64,000 bases of DNA from Euleptes europaea (GCF_029931775.1 NC_079321.1:16078501-16142500), one strand, 5' to 3'. Shown: positions 10,922-22,310, numbered from the stretch's first letter. Notes: generated by a model from the sequence alone, not told the origin. Numbers and translations: made by a program.

Positions 10922-12590
10922 GAGATCCATCAAATTTAAAAAAAAAGGACTGGATTCCTCAAAGGATCTATCTGCCTATCATCAGCTGTTAAGTTCTCAT
11001 CATTGCCAACAGAAAACTTCAGGAAGTAATCATATGCACAGTTAGGATTCTTAAATAACATTATCTTCATTGTTATTAGCCAACTGCTATTTCCCCCCCT
11101 TTGCTTTCCATTGTCATAGCATTTTTATAACACCTGCCCGCTCTATTTAGTCTTTGCTTAAATTTTTTAAATCTGTATTTTTGTGGGAGTCGTCTGTATC
11201 CTTGTTATGCAGCTGACATTACATAAATAGGGGAAAACCAATTTAAAATTTTTAATAATTAGTGTCATCTCAAAAATGGTTATATGGGGCTGTTTTCCAT
11301 TAAAACCCATAAACTGAGCATCCATAGGAATATTGTGGCACTTTAAGGACTAAAGTTATCCATCTGTGCAGTTGTAATAAGCTCTGTACACTCATAGGGT
11401 GTTTGCTGCCATTACCACTGCCAATTGTTAAAAGGCACATAATTAAAAGGTGGAAAGTACATTTGAGTGTTTAGAGTTGGGAATTATTACCAGTGCTACT
11501 CCCCACAATGGATGGGTAAGTATTGCCATAACATTTATGCTGTGTGCCCCCCAACAGAAGCAGTGCATTGGAATGGCCAAGATGGAGGGGTGTGATTAAA
11601 TTCTTCACACCCAAATGCCAAAGTTCACAATCCCAAAGTGTGGTAATGTATACTCTGTAGAGGCTCAGAGGTTATAAAATGCCTTTTGCAGGCTGGCAGG
11701 GAGGAAAGAAAAAGAAAGTGGGTATGATTCACCTCCCAAGCATGAAGCTATCCAGCACCTTAGAAATTCAAATGATCCTGGCCAGGAGAAGGAAAATAGG
11801 CTGCCAGGTCTCACCCAAGACTTGGTCACATTTTATCTATAGAGCTCCAAGGGACCAAAAGCAACAGCAGACCTTCCTTTTGGGACAGGGAGAGAAAGAG
11901 GGTTTGTGAGGAGAGGGCAAAAGTGGAAACCATAAAACCCCCGAGCATGAGGAAGAAAGGGCCATTTAGCCATTCACCATGTGGGATTAAGCAGTCTCCA
12001 TTTTACTGCAAGCCTGGATTCCATCTTGAGCACATGTTCTGAGACCACATGGGGAGAGCCCCAACTATTGAAATCAAGGTAATTGGATGATTTCATGATG
12101 TTTGCAATCCAAGAATTAAGAGCCTATCCTTACTTACCATTGTTAGGGATATTTAGAAGATTGCATAGTATCACCTTTTCTTTTGATCCTTGCTCAATCT
12201 GATGTGTTTACATATTCCATATGTGGTTTTTATTTTCTTATTAAACTTCTTTACATTTTCAGTGTGGCTAGTGTGATCTTTCTGACCTATGTTAAAGTCC
12301 CTGTTCAGACAACACATACCAACTGCAGAAGGAGGAGGATGCAACTGTTAACTTTACTCCCCTAGAGTGTTCAGTGAAGCACATTAATCCCCTTGGTAGC
12401 AAAATACAGAGTGGGGGCTTTCACAGCAAAGCAGCAGGGGGTGGCATATTAATTGACTTGATGGCGATGGTGATAGAGAGGGGGGAGAGGGAGGGAGGCC
12501 CCCCCCCAGGAATGACTGTATTCCCAGTACAATTCCAACCACCTGCCAACGCTACGCTGTGATCCACTGTGACCAGCGTGGCTCTCACTT
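10922..12590. other. Intergenic, includes the unmapped 3'UTR of the Fer2-like gene
   Basis: AT-rich to about 11,450, which could be 3'UTR. No repeat family or coding exon was recognised in the remainder. Confidence 0.45.
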
Positions 12591-12599
12591 TTTTGCTGT

Positions 12600-12905
12600 G
12601 CAGGTGCCAATTGCTGTCCCTGAAGGAGCAGGTTTGAACATGTGCTGCTGGGTTGTGGCCTGTGATTACAGCTCAAGTCTTCTCTGAGATAGTTCCTTTT
12701 GTCACCTTTGGCTGATGTAACCAGCTATGGATCCAGAAGGCAGCATCCAAGTTTTTGCAGGGGTTGCATAAAGGGACTGAATCACCCCCAATGTTGAAAG
12801 AGCTACATTGGCTGCCCACCTTTTTCCAGGCACAATTCAAAGTTCTGGTTCTTACCATTAAGGCCCCAAATGGCTTGGGACCAGGGTACTTGGTGTAATG
12901 TTCCC
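12600..12905 (+). mobile_element. L2/CR1-group LINE fragment
   Basis: Shares CCCTGAAGGAGCAGGTT with the LINE at 19,855 and translates as LKELHWLPTFFQAQFKVLVL. It abuts a DNA transposon at 12,908. Confidence 0.65.
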
Positions 12906-12907
12906 AG

Positions 12908-13239
12908 TAGGGCTGTTGAAAAAACAAATTCGGTTGAATTCAGATTCGGGTTTAAATGGCCTTTTTTTATTCGGGAAATCCCGAATTCCCCCTTTTCAGT
13001 ATAGGGGGAATTCGGCTTTAAATTCAGGATTCCCAAATAATTTGGCAATTTAAAGCCATTTAAACACATTTGCAGCTTTCCGTGGCTCTGGGGGGCATTT
13101 TTGGAAGTAGAGGTCCCAAATTTTCAGGGTAGCTTGAAGGGACCATCCTTGCAAGAACCCCCAGGTTTGGTGCGGATTGGGTCAGGGGGTCCGGAGTTAT
13201 GGGGTCTGGAAGGGGTTGCCCCATCCCCCCATAAGAATG
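12908..13239 (+). mobile_element. Non-autonomous DNA transposon with TAGGGCTGTTG terminus
   Basis: Starts TAGGGCTGTTGAAAAAACAA and carries GGGTCAGGGGGTCCGGAGTT. A reverse-complement copy is at 31,632-31,993. The right terminus is lost where the SINE body fragment begins. Confidence 0.55.
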
Positions 13240-13395
13240 AATAGAAGCCTGCTGGGTGACCTTGGGCCAGTCACAGTTCTCTCAGAACTCTCTCAGCCCA
13301 AGCGGAGGCAGGCAATGGCAAACCACCTCTGGAACATCTCTTGCCTTGAAAACCGTGCAGGGTCACCATAGCTATGATTTGATGGCACACCCACA
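13240..13395 (+). repeat. SINE body fragment (related to the 5S and tRNA SINEs)
   Basis: CTGGGTGACCTTGGGCCAGT and CAGGCAATGGCAAACCACCT are shared with the SINE families above. The promoter half is missing because the element abuts a DNA-transposon fragment. Confidence 0.55.
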
Positions 13396-13529
13396 CAATT
13401 TGTTGGTGTCCAGTGCCAATTTCAAAGCATTTCATGGGGAAATTGTTATTCAGTGCCTGCATCTCATCTTGCATTTTGTTTAGAATCAGAATTGGATATT
13501 TGGGGGCCTGTCAAAGAGGGGGTCGCACA

Positions 13530-13733
13530 TAGGGTTGCCAGCGCGGGGTGGGGAAATACCTGGAAATTTTGAGGGGGGAGCCAAGGGAGGGTGGGGGCTT
13601 TAGCAGGGTACAATGCCATAGAGCCCACCCTCCAAAGCAGCCATTTTCTGCAGGGAAACTGATCTCTATTGCCTGGAAATCAATTGTAATAGTGGGCAAT
13701 CTCCAGGTTCCCTTCTGGAGGTTGGCAACCCTA
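13530..13733. mobile_element. MITE of the AGGGTTGCCA family, both ends present
   Basis: Inverted termini TAGGGTTGCCA and TGGCAACCCTA enclose about 200 bases that fold back on themselves. It lies 680 bases upstream of the TWIST2 start. The flanking octamers are only partly alike, so the element is old. Confidence 0.7.
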
Positions 13734-13739
13734 GTCATG

Positions 13740-14410
13740 CATGTTCACCACACCCCCACAGGAAACTCTGTCTAGTTTGATGCCTGTAAATAAGAGCAAA
13801 GGGTGAAATGTCAGTTACCTTAAAAATAGCAGAAGGGAACAGGCCACATTCTCTATGTTCTTTTCTTGCTTGGAGCTTTGTCTTCTTTTACCATCAGCAA
13901 AATCAAGCCACTGTGCCTGAAAACAAGCAATCCCCTTCCGATGTATTTTAATTTGGGGGTATTTACATTGTTGCTCATATGTATGTACTGAATTGGGGCT
14001 ATGGGAAAAACATTGCCGTTATATTTTATTACAGGAGCATGCCCAAGATTTCTTGTTAAGTGTAACATAAAACCATAAAAGTTTCGCTGGGAAAAACTGC
14101 TTCCTCCCCTTGGCTTGCTTGTCCAATCAAAAAGCCGTCCTGCATCTTCCTCATTTCTGACAAATATGTAGCAATTGAACTCGGCTAAAGTTTCCCAAAA
14201 AAAGTTAGAATAACTTCCTCTCTCCAAGACCTCAATTTCTGCGCAGCCTTGTCCTTGAAATAAGATCCCTTCAAGAGACCTAGAAAAACGTTCACTCAGC
14301 AAAACCCTCCTGCTTTTCCAAAGGCTCATGCTCTGGAATTTTAAAACACAAAGAGACACACACCCCATTAGGAGGGAGGGGGCAGTTCCCCTCCCCAGTT
14401 GACAGAAGGA
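13740..14410. other. TWIST2 upstream region
   Basis: Repeat-free, with a CCAAT box. A 171-codon frame on the minus strand (14,368-13,853) has no recognisable domain and is most simply a chance frame in promoter/5'UTR sequence. Confidence 0.5.
14123..14127 (+). promoter_or_regulatory. CCAAT box upstream of TWIST2
   Basis: GTCCAATCAA sits 284 bases before the TWIST2 ATG, in a repeat-free block (about 13,800-14,410) that is plausibly the proximal promoter and 5'UTR. This is a motif match only. Confidence 0.3.
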
Positions 14411-14875
14411 ATGGAAGAAAGTTCTTGTTCTACTGTTTCCCCTGTGGATAGCTTGGGGACCAATGAAGGCGAACTAGAGAGGAAGGCAAAACGATCTGGA
14501 AGGAAGAGGAGAGAGAGTAAAAAGTCCAGTGAAGATGGAAGCCCAAACGCAAGCAAAAGGGGGAAGACGTCCAGCCCAAGTGCCCAGTCCCACGAGGAAC
14601 TCCGGAACCAAAGGATTCTTGCTAATATCAGAGAGAGGCAAAGGACTCAGTCCCTTAATGAGGCTTTCGCAGCCTTGAGGAAGATAATCCCAACGTTGCC
14701 TTCTGACAAACTCAGTAAAATCCAGACTCTCAAACTGGCTGCCAGGTACATAGACTTCCTTTACCAGGTGCTGGAGAGCGGTGAGACGGACACCAAGATC
14801 ACCAGCTCCAGTTATGGAGCTCACGAGAGGCTCAGTTACGCCTTTTCTGTGTGGAGGATGAAAGGAACTTGGTAG
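14411..14875 (+). CDS. TWIST2: TWIST2 bHLH transcription factor, C-terminally shortened
   Basis: TWIST2 binds E-boxes as a homo- or heterodimer and represses differentiation in mesenchyme. The ATG at 14411 gives 154 residues beginning [16 protein letters not shown], closely matching the TWIST2 N-terminus. The segment [19 protein letters not shown] follows, holding the nuclear-localisation basic clusters and lacking the glycine runs of TWIST1. The bHLH ([19 protein letters not shown] through YIDFLYQVL) is essentially the family consensus. The C-terminal WR box is recognisable ([10 protein letters not shown]) but ends KGTW followed by TAG; vertebrate TWIST1/2 normally continue six more residues, SMSASH. 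The linker between bHLH and WR box is also diverged. A TTG 12 bases upstream is open but unlikely as a start. Adjacency to HDAC4 supports TWIST2; a third vertebrate twist paralogue is the alternative. Confidence 0.9.
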   Translation: MEESSCSTVSPVDSLGTNEGELERKAKRSGRKRRESKKSSEDGSPNASKRGKTSSPSAQSHEELRNQRILANIRERQRTQSLNEAFAALRKIIPTLPSDKLSKIQTLKLAARYIDFLYQVLESGETDTKITSSSYGAHERLSYAFSVWRMKGTW

Positions 14876-15090
14876 CTGCCTGCCTTGCCCTGACTAGTAT
14901 CAGGGGGGAGCGAATGCAGCTGCCAGCGTGGTAGGCAGCTCTTTCTTTCACAGGCTGCTCACGGCCTGCTGCGTTCTGTGTTTTTGTATCTTCCTCAGAG
15001 GAGGCAAGCGAGTAACGTGGCACATGCTGCTGAATGAAGACGCAGGACCAAAATCTCGGCTCCACGATGGACTCACTTGGTGACCTTCAG
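14876..15090 (+). other. TWIST2: TWIST2 exon 1, 3'UTR part, with likely splice donor
   Basis: Vertebrate TWIST genes carry an intron in the 3'UTR. A good donor, CTTCAG/GTACGT, occurs with GT at 15091-15092, about 215 bases after the stop, and no SINE or LINE interrupts the interval. The downstream non-coding exon was not identified; the AT-rich 16,090-16,570 stretch is a possible location. Confidence 0.4.
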
Positions 15091-15330
15091 GTACGTCGCT
15101 GATTGTTCTTAGTTTTCTGTCTGTAAACTGGACTAACAGGGAAGGCTGCCTAGTTAAACAAACTGATTGTTGTCCTCTGAAATTGTATAAGTTGGGAGTC
15201 GAATTTTTTTTTAATCATATTTCTAAACCAGGTTCAACATAAAAATCGGAGATGCTATCCAAACCCTAAGAGGAAGCTTAACTCAAAAGGAGAGAAAAAT
15301 CCTTTCAGCTATAGGATTCATGGGAGGGAA

Positions 15331-15512
15331 GGCGGCATTGTACAGCCTGATCTCGTCAGCTCTCGGAAGCTCAGCAGGGTCGGTACTTGGGAGGGAGACC
15401 ATCAAGGAAGACTCTGCAGAGGAAGGCGATAGCAAACTACCTCTGCTTCTCACTTACCTTGGAAGCCCCTTGGTGGGGGTTCCACAAATTGGTTGTCACT
15501 TGACGACACGTA
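15331..15512 (+). repeat. 5S rRNA-derived SINE, first of an adjacent pair
   Basis: GATCTCGTCAGCTCTCGGAA, AGCAGGGTCGG and ACTTGGGAGGGAGACC match 5S rRNA. The body shares GGAAGGC...CAAACTACCTCTGCTTCTC with its neighbour. Confidence 0.7.
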
Positions 15513-15524
15513 TATATTTATTGG

Positions 15525-15712
15525 GAAGGGGCAGGCGGCCTGGTCTTGTCAGATATCAGAAGCTAAGCAGGATAAATACATGGATGGGAGGCCACCAAGG
15601 AAGGCTCTGCAGAGGAAGGCAATGGCCAACCACCTCTGCTTCTCACTTGCTTTGAAAGCCCCTTGTGGGGTCGCCATGAGTCAGCTGCAACTTGACGGCA
15701 CTTTATACGCAC
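15525..15712 (+). repeat. 5S rRNA-derived SINE, second of an adjacent pair
   Basis: Same family and orientation as the copy ending 13 bases upstream. The 5S part is present with substitutions (GAAGCTAAGCAGGATAAATA), and the end CAACTTGACGGCACTTTATA is clearer. Confidence 0.7.
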
Positions 15713-16664
15713 ATAGGAATCATGCTCAGGCTTCAGAACATTAAATTACATATCTTATGTAGGATAACAGTTTCATTTGACCACGTCCAGATAGAAACAT
15801 CTGTATGTGACTATTGATAAACGGTTGACCAAACTGAGTGCCCCTCATTCTGAAGTTTGCAGGGCATGTGTGGCCAAGGAGAACAGTACTGAAACGTTGC
15901 TGGTAGGATGAGTGGGTCGTGAGCTTTATACAGAGTTTAGGAATGAGTGAAGAAAGCAGGCAGAAGGTTTCACAATGTTGTCTCTTAGGGAGGGCAAATG
16001 CAAAAGGGCTATTGATTCTTTAAAGGAGCACTTCCATTCTGGGCTCAGTGACCCTTTTGTAGCTTTTGTAGATATTTGGTGTTCGTGCAGCCTTGGTTAA
16101 ACGGGACTTTGTTTTGTCCACTTCAGGGTTTGCTTTGCTTCCCTTTCCCACAAATGACTGTTACTCACTTGAATATTTGATTCCTATTGTGCAATGTGAT
16201 AGGGTAAGGATTAAAAATGCAATGATCTGTGATAAAGTGATGTTTGAGAAATACAAAGGCGTCTGCCATAACAGTGAAAGTATAAATGTGCAAATTGCAA
16301 ACATTTTATGAGATGGTTGAGCCTTCATGTTTTATTTGCATATAAAGGAAGAAACATCTGGTGTATTTTTAAATGGAATTAAATATACAAATGGATGCAG
16401 ATAAAAATACAGAACAATGTATCTTTCCAGTTTCCTCTTTTACTTAATGAAAATAATCTCGATCTGTGGATGAGGGTTATATTTCATGTGGCTTTGCTTT
16501 CATATTTGTTGCAGAGAATCATGAGAAGGTGTACATTTGTATTTTTTAAAATGTCATTGGTTTCTCATATATAAATATGACTTGTAAAAATAAGCATTGG
16601 ATGGGAAGGGGGAAAGATCGCCTTAGTGGGAATCTTCTGCCTTTGCCCAAAGGAGATGTGAAAT

Positions 16665-16906
16665 ATTGTTGAAGGCTTTCACGGTCAGAGTTCATTGGTT
16701 CTTGTGGGTTATCCGGGCTGTGTAACCGTGGTCTTGGTATTTTCTTTCCTGACGTTTCGCCAGCAGCTGTGGCAGGCATCTTCAGAGGAGTAACACTGAA
16801 GGACTGTCCTTCAGTGTTACTCCTCTGAAGATGCCTGCCACAGCTGCTGGCGAAACGCCAGGAAAGAAAATACCAAGACCACGGTTACACAGCCCGGATA
16901 ACCCAC
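16665..16906. mobile_element. Palindromic Penelope-like insertion
   Basis: Two arms of about 104 bases (16,701-16,804 and 16,806-16,909) are near-perfect reverse complements. The arm motif CTGAAGATGCC...GGCGAAACG resembles the terminal repeats I associate with vertebrate Penelope-like elements. The insertion is flanked by the 15-bp duplication AAGGAGATGTGAAAT (16,650-16,664 and 16,907-16,921), proving it was a single event. No coding sequence remains. Confidence 0.6.
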
Positions 16907-18018
16907 AAGGAGATGTGAAATGTTCCAGGCTTCACTAAGAGTTAAATTGTGCTCATAATTCAGTCAGAGGAACGATAAATGCCAGCTGTTATTTAACACC
17001 CATTTGGCTACAAGCCACACCTTTTTCCTCCAAAGAAGTCCCACTGAATTTAGCTGTAAAGGTCCAGAGCAACTATTCTGTGGATTGCAGCCTTTCTTTA
17101 TTATCTCCACTGTAGCTTTTCTTAAATCTCTACATTTGAGAGTAGTTTAGGAGTATTTAAAAACCGGGATTTGTATTTCATCTTCCCACTGTTTTTAGTT
17201 TGCCAAACCCAAGCTTAACTGAGCATTATAAAATAGTTCCAGAATAAAAGACAGTGAAAGAATCATATGGGGCCTCAATGCATATGCTTAAATATGCAGC
17301 TGAAGATTATTCTTATCTAAACGGATATTTGAGAAGCATTCTTAGGGAACTGCTTTCTCTACAAGTTTTGGTATAGTTCAGAAGCAATGTGAGAGTTTTC
17401 CATTGGACAAGAATCTGGAATCACAATAAAGAATTCCAGAGTGGTGGCTGTGTTAATCTGTGGCAGCAAAAATAAAAATGAGCCGTGGAACTTTAAAGTC
17501 TAACACAGTGCATTTCAGAATAAAGTTAGATTTGTCTTTAAGGTGCTACAAAACAACTGTTAATTTTCATAATTAGGGAAGAAAGGGGTGCAGTTACAAT
17601 AGTCCAATCCCCTGATTTTTTAGATGCATCAGCAATTAATTTGGTTTACTAGTTTCAACTTTTTAATTAGTATATTGTTTGCTTCAAGCCTAGATGATCA
17701 AAGGCATACTCAAGGCCCCTGGTTTGTATCCCAGATGGGGAGAGTCCTGAGGCAGGCTGGACGGATTCCAAAGCACAGCTGAGATTTTGCCTGATCAAAC
17801 AGTATCATGCGGGACAGGCAGCTCAGGCTGATTAGAGATGCCACGAATTTCATGGGAGATGTGCTCAATGGTGCAATGTAACCGCATTTGACTGCATTGA
17901 TCAGATGTGAGAGGATCGGTGGGTCTGGTTGGTTCATCTCCAAACGACTTGAATGCCCGCCCAACAAGCTTGCAAAACTGAGCATGGGCCAAATTGCTGC
18001 TGATCTAAGCATCTATGC

Positions 18019-18213
18019 CACTGGTTCCCAAAATGGGCAGTACCACCTCCTGGGGGGCGGTGGGATTACCTAGGGGGGCACTAAGAGGCAAGGGGGCGGC
18101 AGAGGGCGCTAGAGGTGGGCCCCTTCAACTGTGTTGTTGGATAGGATAGGGGGTGCTGGGGTTGAATTTGTGGAACCAAGGGGGTGGTGGCGTGAAAGGT
18201 TTGGGAACCACTG
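18019..18213. mobile_element. hAT-type MITE
   Basis: Terminal inverted repeats CACTGGTTCCCAAA / TTTGGGAACCACTG with an 8-bp target duplication ATCTATGC on both sides (18,011-18,018; 18,214-18,221), the length typical of hAT elements. The 195-bp interior is G-rich and non-coding. Confidence 0.85.
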
Positions 18214-18989
18214 ATCTATGCTAAGGACTACTTAGATTAACACCAAATGGTAGGATTTGTTTAAAAAAAGAAAACCTTTATTTATGACTGATGTATATGA
18301 ATTGTGGTGACTGATTTAATTATTGAAGCCATTGCCTGCCAAATGGAGCAGAGCCACAGAGGGGTGGGGTGGGGGGTAAAGTAGATATCCATTGGGCTGT
18401 GAGAGAATGTGCACATGCAGAAAGCCAGTTGCTTTGTACTATAGTGCCAGGAAGGAATAGTTGACCCAAACTGGCTAGCAGACAGGATGCAAGCCAAACC
18501 GGTAGGTGTTTGAGCATCCCAAATGCTGGTTGTTTGCCCCATACACCCACCAGTATTCCTGGCACTATCGCCCTGCTGCACCAGAGGCTCATTTTAGGGT
18601 TGCCAAGTCTGGAAATTCTTGAAAAATATCAATGAAATTAATATTAATTTCATTATATACGGAGGAAGAGGAACTTGCATTAATTATATTTAGACTATTG
18701 CATGGACATTCAAACTTGCCTGTATCTTCAGTTACAGAATAATACCTGGAAACATACTTACCTGCATTCTTATTTGTGGAAAATCCATTATAAAAATTAT
18801 TCACTATGAAAATTTTGTAATATTGTGAAAATTGATATGTAAACTTTTGAATATATACTAATATATAATACAAATTCATGTCATTTTGGAAAAAATATTT
18901 TGGCCAGTGTGTTGTCAATTTAGTTATTATAGATTCATACAGGGGTATTATAATTTTGGCTGCTTTATATTCAGACCCTTTCCTAGTGG

Positions 18990-19303
18990 AGAGCCAGTGT
19001 GGTGTAGTGGTTAAGAGCGGTGGTTTGGAGTGGTGGAGTCTGATCTGGAGAATCGGGTTTGATTCCCCACTCCTCCACATGAGCGGAGGAGGCTAATATG
19101 GTGATCTGGATTTGTTTCCCCACACGAAGCCAGCTGGGTGACCTTAGGCTAGTCACAGCTCTGTTAGAGCTCTCTCAGCACCACCTGCCTCATAGGGTGT
19201 CTGTTGTGGGGAGGGGAAGGGAAGGTGATTGTAAGCCAGTTTGATTCTTCCTTAAGTGGTAGAGAAAAGTAGGCATATAAAAACCAACTCTTCTTCTTCT
19301 TCT
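18990..19303 (+). repeat. tRNA-derived SINE with TTC-repeat tail
   Basis: Full-length plus-strand copy, with intact A- and B-box-like segments and a (TTC)n end. Confidence 0.8.
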
Positions 19304-19382
19304 AGTGATCCCCAGCATGAAGTTTGCCCTTTTTACCGCTGGGTCAACATTTTCATCATGTTACCTTCTGCGACCCCAAGAT

Positions 19383-19593
19383 CACATGAACACACGAAGC
19401 TGCCTTATACTGAATCAGACCCCTTGGTCCATCAAAGTCAGTATTGTCTACTCAGACCGGCAGCGGATCTCCAGGGTCTCAGGCAGAGGTCTTTCCCATC
19501 ACCTGCTTGCCTAGTCCCTTTAACTGGAGATGCTGGGGATTGAACCTGGGACCTTCTGCATGCCAAGCAGATGCTCTGCCACTGAGCCACAGC
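19383..19593 (-). repeat. tRNA-derived SINE (tRNA-Ala-like head)
   Basis: Better preserved copy of the family at 428-645: on the minus strand CTCAGTGGCAGAGCATCTGC, B-box GGTTCAATCCC and an end in CAGCTTCGTGTGTTCATGTG. It lies directly beside another SINE of a different family. Confidence 0.75.
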
Positions 19594-19854
19594 ACCTGAG
19601 TCACAGCAAGTTCAGACACCGATCAGCATGTACTTGGGATTTTTTGTTCCAGTGTGCATCACTTTACACTTACTTAACTTAATTCCAGCTTCCTGTTCTG
19701 AAGGTGGATGCCAAGGCTTCAGCTGCATTTTAGGAAATATTGATACGAGCTGGGCCGCAAAGGCTCCCTGCCTTTTAGGACTTTCCCCTCAACTTCGATA
19801 TATACCTGCTGATGGAGAAGCCGGGTGTGCAGCTGAACTCAATGCAAGAGCAAG

Positions 19855-20640
19855 TTAAGCAGCATCCAGTGTGAACTGGTGAGATATGGAGGAAAATGAA
19901 GATGCCTGGAGAAGGTATTGGGATGGCTGAGGGCCAACAAACTGAAGTTCAAACCAGACAAGACTGAAGTGTTGTTGGTCAATGGAGAAGCTGCTGGGGG
20001 ACTGTGGAGCAAGCCTGTCCTGGAGGGATTGCACTCCCCCTGAAGGAGCAGGTTCATACCATGGGAATGCTGCTAGATCCTGGCTTATGGTTGGAGGCTC
20101 AGGTCTCCCCCATGGCATGTAGCACCTTTTCTCAACTTCAGTTGATGGACCAGCTATGGCCATTCCTAAAAAAAATGTGATCTGGTCACAGTTATCCATG
20201 CTCTCATCACATCCACGTTCGATTACTGTAATAGGCCTGCCTTTGAAAACCATCCAAAAACTTCAGTTGATCCAATACATGGTGGCCAGGCTATTTTTAG
20301 GGGCTACACTAGATTGGATCACCCTTGTGCTGAAAGATCGGCAGTGGCTGCTCATGTATCTCTGGGCAGAATTCAAAGTATCTTTAATGCCCTAAATGGC
20401 TTGGTGCTGGGATTTTTGCAGGACCACCTGTTCCCATACCATCCAGTGCACGAGGATCATCTCTATGCTCCCATCTGCAGATGACCAAAGACCGGAGTGG
20501 TGATGTCCAGAGACCTTCAATGGTGGCACCTTAATTTGAAATGCCTGTCCCCTTTAGGCACGTCTGATACTTACCGTACTGCCTTTAGGCACCAAGCCAA
20601 AACATTTCGTTTTATCCAGGTTTTAACTGAAGGGTATATC
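19855..20640 (+). mobile_element. L2/CR1-group LINE, RT fragment
   Basis: Broken frames give KPDKTEVLLVNGEA, VIHALITSTFDYCN, and later LNGLVLGFLQDHL, the familiar order of RT motifs in this group. Multiple stops. Confidence 0.75.
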
Positions 20641-20706
20641 TGGATTTGGACAGATGGACAATCGTAAACCTGTCTTTATGGGGTAAACACACGCAAGCCC
20701 TGATCT

Positions 20707-20894
20707 GGATAGCCAAGGCTAGCCCGATCTTGTCAGATCTCAGAAGCTAAGCAGGCTCGGCCCTGGTATTTGGATGGGAGACCTCCAAGGAAGACCAGGG
20801 TTGTGACATGGAGGCAGGCAATGGCAAACTGCCTCAGAATGTCTCTTGCCTTGAAAACCATACGGCTGTGACTTGATGGCACTTTCCACCACCA
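20707..20894 (+). repeat. 5S rRNA-derived SINE
   Basis: The best 5S match in the window: GATCTTGTCAGATCTCAGAA, GCTAAGCAGGCTCGG and ATTTGGATGGGAGACC in order, then the family body ending GTGACTTGATGGCACTTTCC. Confidence 0.75.
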
Positions 20895-21009
20895 AATACA
20901 CTCAAAATGAATATTATACTTTGGAACAGATATGGTCTATGTGCAATTACCTTTCTTAAACCTTGTAGAAATATTAATGTAAGTAATGCTTTATTTCAGA
21001 ACTTTATGT

Positions 21010-21304
21010 GGGTATAGTGATTAAGAGCGGTGGTTTGGAGCGATGGACTCTGATCTGGAGAACCGGGTTTGATTTCCCACTCCTCCACATGAGCGGCAGA
21101 CACTAATCTGATGAACTGGATTGGTTTCTTCACTCCTCCCCATAAAGCCAGCTGGGTGACCTTGGGCTGGTCACTCTCTCTCAACCCCACCTACCTCACA
21201 GGGTGTCTGTTGTGGGGAGGGGGAGGGGAAGGGAAATGATTGTAAGCCGATTTGATTCTTAAGTAGTAGAGAAAGTCAGCATATAAAAACCAACTCTTCT
21301 TCTT
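21010..21304 (+). repeat. tRNA-derived SINE with TTC-repeat tail
   Basis: Plus-strand copy immediately upstream of an L1-like LINE fragment. Confidence 0.78.
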
Positions 21305-21315
21305 ACTGGCTCGGA

Positions 21316-22310
21316 TTTCCTTATAGAGGATGCAACTCCAATTCAATGAAGGGGGAATTGATTTTCCTGATCTTAGTTTATATCATCTGGCATATTTGTT
21401 AACTTGTACTAATTATTGGGATTGTGCCTATCAGTTGGACTATCCATGTTGGGCTATTTTGGAGGCTTCTTGTCTGGTGATCCTCTTTAAATGGAATGCA
21501 TTAGGGTTTATTCATGCTAAAATACATCCTGCTACTCCTGCATTTTTTGCAATTAAACAATTATGGTGCATGATGTCACAAAAATATCAATTTGATCCAT
21601 TTTCAGATACTAAGTTAACATTATTCAGAATTAAAAATTGGGAAGAATTTTTTTATAGAAGGCTTGAACAGATAGGATGAGTTTTACTTTGGACCAATTA
21701 ATAGATTTTGACAATGAGTTTACGTCATTTGCTCAGCTGAGGTATAGATATGACTTGTCAGCCTCTGTTGAATGGCAATAAATACAACTACATAATCTAT
21801 TGGTATCTAAATATGGCCCGGAAGCACTGGGTGTTTCAGAGTGGCCCTTACTCCTGGAAACTCTCATTGAATCAATGTAGAAAACAAAACCTACAATATT
21901 TGCTCTAAAATATTTGATGCTGATTAATAAATATGATATGCAAAGTCTCAGGAATGAATGGCATAAGGGTGTGTCCAGTCATTTAGTCTTTTGAAGAGGA
22001 AGTAATTAATCATATTAATGTTGTATTAGAATTGTCATTGATTTTTGAAGAAGTTTATGTGCTTTTACACTATTTTCTTGTCTCCTGGAGGGTAACTGAT
22101 GGTCAACGAAAGTGGACCCTCCATGTCCTTCACGTTGCTAAAAGACATATTACAACACTGGAGAGATAAATGTCCACCTCCCATAACCCAATGAATTGAG
22201 GATCTTACAACCTTATTAACACTTGAATCTATGGCATTTAAACAACAATTTCATATGGACATATTTTTAGATACTTGGAAACCTTTTATAGAGGTTGATG
22301 AATAGACTAG
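21316..22310 (+). mobile_element. L1/Tx1-like LINE ORF2 C-terminal fragment
   Basis: QLQFNEGGIDFPDLSLYHLA resembles the post-RT region of L1-clade ORF2 (GGLGLPDLRLYY type). Broken frames continue to about 22,310 and end in TTLLTLESMAFKQQF-like sequence. A SINE abuts its 5' end. Confidence 0.65.

Noticed and set aside
14399-14410. Upstream TTG start for TWIST2 adding four residues
   Set aside because: TTG is an unlikely vertebrate start, and the ATG at 14,411 aligns with the known MEE... N-terminus.
15331-15712. Functional 5S rRNA genes
   Set aside because: Only the promoter-containing core resembles 5S, with many changes, and it is joined to a dispersed SINE body.
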